Assembly: GCA_008694505.1 (NCBI GenBank)
Contig: VZDJ01000174.1
Span: forward strand, 8,830,106-8,894,105
DNA length: 64,000 nt
Direction: 5' to 3'
Source of the DNA: Cyanoderma ruficeps
Taxonomy: Eukaryota; Chordata; Aves; Passeriformes; Timaliidae
The notes beneath the pieces are model-generated. The model was not told the origin of the DNA. It was given only the letters and a program-made list of their open reading frames with translations, and did not search any database. The translations under genes and the position numbers were made by a program. Of the stretch, positions 59,719 to 64,000 are shown piece by piece; position 1 is the stretch's first letter, and each line of letters starts with the position of its first letter.

Positions 59719-61697
59719 CTGATTAGATGAACACATACAGCAGCAGCGAGGACCTGTTTGCTGGGATGAAAGTGGAGTTTGACAACCTGAAAATTCCTTT
59801 TCCACAAGTATTCTCTAAATGTTTCTTTAGATCTTGGCTGCTTCTGAGATTTTTCCTGCCAAGAAACTGGTCGGCTGGAGTGCTCATGGAAAGTGAACCC
59901 CAAAGGAACCATGAGCACAGGCAAAATGAGTTCATGGGTTGGAAAGCCAGAGAGAATGTCGAGCATTCACTCAGCTCTCATTAGTAGCTTGCTTCTTGCT
60001 TCCTCCTGACTACTCAAATTAATAACCCAGCTCCTTGTGCTTTCTCTGGCATTATGTCAAGAGCAGGGGAATGAGGTGTGGGGGAGTTCAAGGAAACAGT
60101 CAAATGGTACATGCCCTTTTAATTCAAGGTGTAGAAAATTCCCTTGAGACCTAAATCAAAAATTGAACTCACATCTCCTGTCACAACCAGAGCTATATAG
60201 CATCTGATCTGGAGCACTTGGAGATAATTTACAGTTTCTGGTCATTGAGCTGAGTCAAATGAAAGTCCACTTGTTTTTAAGATGCATCAGTTTACCTATG
60301 TGTGAATTTTGGATTCTCATTTACACAATCTCATCTGGGTGATGACTGTTTAGGGCATGTGCACACTCAGTGGCAAATAATGAATGAAAGGAAAAGGTCC
60401 TTTAAAATGTTTTCCATATTGGTGGCATTTGGCAGCCTAAGGCCACTGTGAAACCAAAAGGCAAAGAAGAGCAGGAGGTCTCAAAAGACCATGTTTTTCA
60501 CCTTTACTCTCTAGTTACAAAAAGTATGTATTTTCTTATGTATTTTCTTTTGTTATAACACCATCATCTCTTCATGTTCTGTTGGCTTTCTTTGGTTGGG
60601 TAAATACAGAATTGTTCCTCTTAGAGCTCTGGTTTTACTGAATCTCCTCAAACCTGGGGCTACATTTGCAAGTGCCATTATGTAAACAAGTGGAAAGTGC
60701 CAGCTTATAAAAGACTGTAGTGTGAACAACAGGGTGCTGTCAGGTGTATAATACTGGGAATTGTCCTCTTGGAATAAAGTGTAACTGGAAGTGAAGCATA
60801 TCCAAGAGCTCAGCAGCTCCCAGTACTTTGGGTGCCTCATTTACAATGTCCCAACTGAGAAATTTTATGTGGTTTGGTTTGCATGTTTTTGCTGTCCAGG
60901 AATACTACACCCAGTACCATGACATTCATGATTTTGTTTTTAAACTGGGACCTTTAAATGCCCAACTTGCAGGTCCTCACGGTCTTTCTGGAGTTTTAGA
61001 TCCGGCACAGTCTTAATGTACAAAACATAGTGATTTTTCACCAAGCTTCAAACCGTCTCTAGATCCATAATGTGCCAGGACCAATGCCCAGGTTCAGCTT
61101 GGTTTGAATACTTGAGGTGCTTGTTGCTGTCTGTTTGTTGTATCGATCTTGAGGAAAAGTGGATGAAGGTGGCTGCACTGTTGTTGAAGGTACCAGGCAT
61201 CGTTAATACAAGACCTGATGAAGTCACAGTGACAGTGTGGCACTGATTTCAACAACCCTGTTTCTTTACACACTCTCAAGCAGAAGGCAAGGTACATGAG
61301 AGAGGACCCCATCCTGCTGGGAGGGGGTGAGCACACCCACCCCAGATGACAGCAGGGTCCTTGGTCCTCTGGTGGCTCCTTGAGACCGGCCAGGCAGTTC
61401 TACAGCCCGCAGAAAGCTGCTGCTCTTGATGAATAGGAGGTGCTAATCTCCTTCTTCCTAAGAGACCTCTTTGTCCAGAAGTGTTGGGATTTAATTGGCT
61501 TGTTCACACTTTCTCCAGCAGACTCTGACTTCTAACACTTCCTCCACACCCCGCCCCCAGCCCTTGGTTCACGGTGTCAACAGGGCTGGAAGTGTTTTAA
61601 TTCCTTTACAGACAGTCCTCCTCCACACCAACTGCACGACTGGGCGGACTGCTGGGGTTGGCATGCTGGGAGCTGTTAATCCAAAAAGGCGATTTAC
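59719..61697. other. candidate intron / unique noncoding stretch
   Basis: If the minus-strand exons are real this is an intron. It contains open frames of 85-97 codons (for example 60553-60840, minus) without convincing splice sites, and no classified repeats. Confidence 0.4.
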
Positions 61698-61788
61698 TTT
61701 TCGTTTTTGTCTGGAAGGATTTAGTCCATTGCACTTGAACGATTGCAGAGACTGAAGCATTTCCTCTGACCAAACCATTAATTCTTGA
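61698..61788 (-). CDS. candidate internal exon with strong splice acceptor
   Basis: This 91-base segment follows a textbook acceptor on the minus strand: a pyrimidine tract of about 17 bases (TTCTTTTTTTCCCACCCCTAG with its last G at 61789). The exon enters in phase 2 and encodes QELMVWSEEMLQSLQSFKCN, then GLNPSRQKRK, ending at CGAAAA before GTAAAT, a moderate donor, in phase 0. The next candidate exon, 59432-59718, also starts in phase 0, across a 1979-base intron. The basic SRQKRK end is polar and exposed in type. No family is recognised and the exon upstream of it was not found. Best single piece of evidence for a minus-strand gene in the window, still unproven. Confidence 0.33.
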
Positions 61789-64000
61789 CTAGGGGTGGGA
61801 AAAAAAGAACCTTGTAATAACCCACTTTTTATTTCCTTACTCTTGCTCAAATCTATTATATCCTGACTTGTCTTCACATGTAACAAGTGTAATAGCACCC
61901 AATGGTCCAGGTGTGTTGTAGGTGTTTGCACAGTGCTCACTGCATGGTGCACTCAAACTTTTGTGGTGCCACTGAACAGTAAACACCGGTAGCAAAACTG
62001 TCAAGTTGCTGGTGGAGGAAATCAGGGGAAAATAAGAAATTAAACATCAGCGTGGGTTTAGACAGAACCTGTTAAATTTCTGATGCATTTTGTTCGGAGA
62101 ACATATTCTCTTCTCTTTTCCACTTCAGCAGCATCAATCACCTTAGGGATTGTGACAGTGTGAGCAGGTGTTGCTGGAAAGTCTTTACGGGTAGGAATGA
62201 AATAGAAGAGGGGCTTGTGGTCAGACTGATATTGAGAAAGGGTAAGGGTTCTGAGAAGGAGGGTATGGAAAGTGAGATGGGGAGGAGGTAGGGCCAGAGA
62301 ACAATCAGCGGATTTGTTTGGGGAGAGAAGCCTATGTAGATGTGGCAGATACAGTCATTAGGAGCCAGAAGAAGAACTAAACACCAGATAGCCATGAGTG
62401 CTGCTCAGAGCTGCTGAGAAGGGAACATTCACAAATTACACCAGAGGCCTTGGATGCCTGGGATGGCTGTTCCAACACACTGACCGTGCGTCCATTGTAT
62501 AGTCCTCACTCCCCGGGTATGGGAGGCACCACCCTCGCAGTCCTAGAGCTGAGAACTGGGAGCGTGGAACAGCCTCTGCGAAGTCTGTGTCACTCTTAAA
62601 TCATTGTTCCAAAGAAAGTACAGGGTTGCTTTTTCTTTTTGTTTTGGATACTTGAGTCATAGCCAAGAAATAGAAATCTCATTCCATGGTTATCTGAAAG
62701 ACGATGTCACATACAATGGCAATTAGAAATATTTCCAAAATTAAACCTCCAAAGGAGGAAGTGAATTACAATGCAAGCAACCTTTGACCCTGGAGAATCA
62801 TAATGGCTTCCTGGATTTGGAGATATTATGAGCAGAAGCCAGAGAGGTACTGCTGCTGGGTCGTAAGAAGTGTTAAAATTAGAACACAATGTGGTAACCT
62901 TGGGTGTGTCTTTCTGATCTGAAATCTCCTCCCACCCACACTTCTGTTTAATAATGATGTGTTTTGAAAAGCTTATGTCTGGCTGCCTGAATGTCTCGGA
63001 ATTCACTCTGCGTACATCAGCTTTGGTGGTTATCACTCTGCCAGACTGTGGGCCACAATCCAAAAAAGTACAAAACTACTTGTTTACCCCTAAGTATGGG
63101 AACAAGGCCACAGAGTAAAGACAGCCACTATGCTGGGGGCCAAGGAAATCAGATGTGTGTGCACCTAACCTAACCTCTCCATCTCTGACAAATTCTTCTC
63201 AATTTTGGTTTTGTTTATTTTTGACATTTTAATTTACTTTCTGGTCCAAGACCTGCATGCTCATCCCTTTGGGAGACAGGGATCTTGCTGCTTTATGCAC
63301 CCCCTGCATAGGCTTATTGTTCCAACAACAGCAGTATCCAGAGGGGTCTGGTCTCATTGTACCAGGCTTTGTGCAAACACATCATGAAAGACAACTCTGG
63401 CCTAACAAGAAAAATATTACAGTCTAAACAGACAAGGCAGACAGTGGGTTTTTCTTGGGGAGAGTGACAGAGAGATAAGCTGGCCTAGGAAATGTTAGGA
63501 CATTTAAAATCTTTTCCTGTTCTCTCTCACAGAAGAAAGAACATTATATTTGGCTACATACATGAATCCAGATTTAAAAATAGCTGGGTTCCTTCCTGGC
63601 TGAGGGAGAAAGACTGAAATAAGTCAAATTTATTAGCCTCCTTGCAAGCTTGCATTGAATTCTTGCTTGTTGGGACTCCCTCAAGTAATTGTATTTTTAC
63701 AAACAAGTTGGTTGAGGAAGAGTTTCATGGGCAAATACCTTGATTTATGCATGGACATGCAGGAGAAAAACAAGTCCACTGTCTGTGTGAGTGAATTCCA
63801 GCCACACACGTTTCAGAAGCGAAGCCAAGGGGGCAGAATTGTCATTAGACTGATTTGGGAGCTGGATTTAGTTGAAGGACAACATTTTAAAAGCACCTAA
63901 GTGACACAGGAGCCTCAGGGCAAGTCTTCAGCGGGTGGGGCTTGTTAGGGGGAATTCGGTATCTTGCTAATGTGGCCGGGCTCTGCGGGATCTTGGCACC
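61789..64000. other. unique noncoding stretch
   Basis: No gene could be confirmed. A minus-strand frame of 118 codons at 62707-63063 has protein-like composition but its splice phases do not join the exon at 61698-61788. A purine-leaning stretch is at about 62190-62330. The last 100 bases turn GC-richer (GTGGCCGGGC, TCTGCGGG), possibly the edge of another element beyond the window. Confidence 0.45.

Noticed and set aside
60553..60840. Additional minus-strand exon between the candidate exons
   Set aside because: No acceptor or donor of adequate quality borders the open frame.
62707..63063. Upstream minus-strand exon of the candidate gene
   Set aside because: Its plausible donor (AAG before GTTACC) ends in phase 0, but the exon at 61698-61788 needs phase 2.

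Overview
The window looks like vertebrate, most probably songbird, noncoding DNA. The clearest lineage marker is a SINE at 21598-21738 whose head resembles tRNA-Ile (AAT anticodon loop) and whose tail resembles the CR1 3' end. That is the architecture I know from the zebra-finch TguSINE1 family. Several CR1 LINE 3' ends, two MIR-like fossils, low repeat density, AT-rich composition and a 65-base N gap also fit a bird scaffold. Nothing bacterial or viral in organisation is visible: no operons, no ribosome-binding-site-driven gene runs, no CRISPR array.

Layout. 1-21 kb is repeat-poor, apparently intergenic or intronic, with small microsatellites, two MIR-like remnants and several blocks whose texture suggests regulatory elements. 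21.28-23.1 kb is the only dense repeat cluster: an old CR1 fragment, the tRNA/CR1 SINE, two CR1 3' ends arranged tail to tail, and a 61-bp minisatellite between them. 23-33 kb is again plain, apart from a perfect TTACTA microsatellite at 32563-32631. A short, intense CpG island lies at 33605-33776 and is followed by AT-rich DNA of regulatory texture to about 35 kb. 35-58 kb is mostly unique sequence with the assembly gap at 45096-45160, a few regulatory-looking blocks and a long purine tract at 56977-57260. A second CpG-rich block at 58.3-58.75 kb adjoins the only place where I can argue for coding exons. On the minus strand, 61698-61788, 59432-59718 and 58924-59326 can be joined with consistent splice phases into a 259-residue open reading, ending at a stop. 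I do not recognise the protein.

No gene could be named. Most open frames here (60-164 codons) are what chance gives in DNA of this size, and I left them out unless splice signals or composition suggested more. The regulatory calls rest on base texture alone and are tentative; cross-species alignment would decide them. I did not find a new biological system. The items most worth testing are the minus-strand exon set, the orphan CpG island and the minisatellite between opposed CR1 tails.
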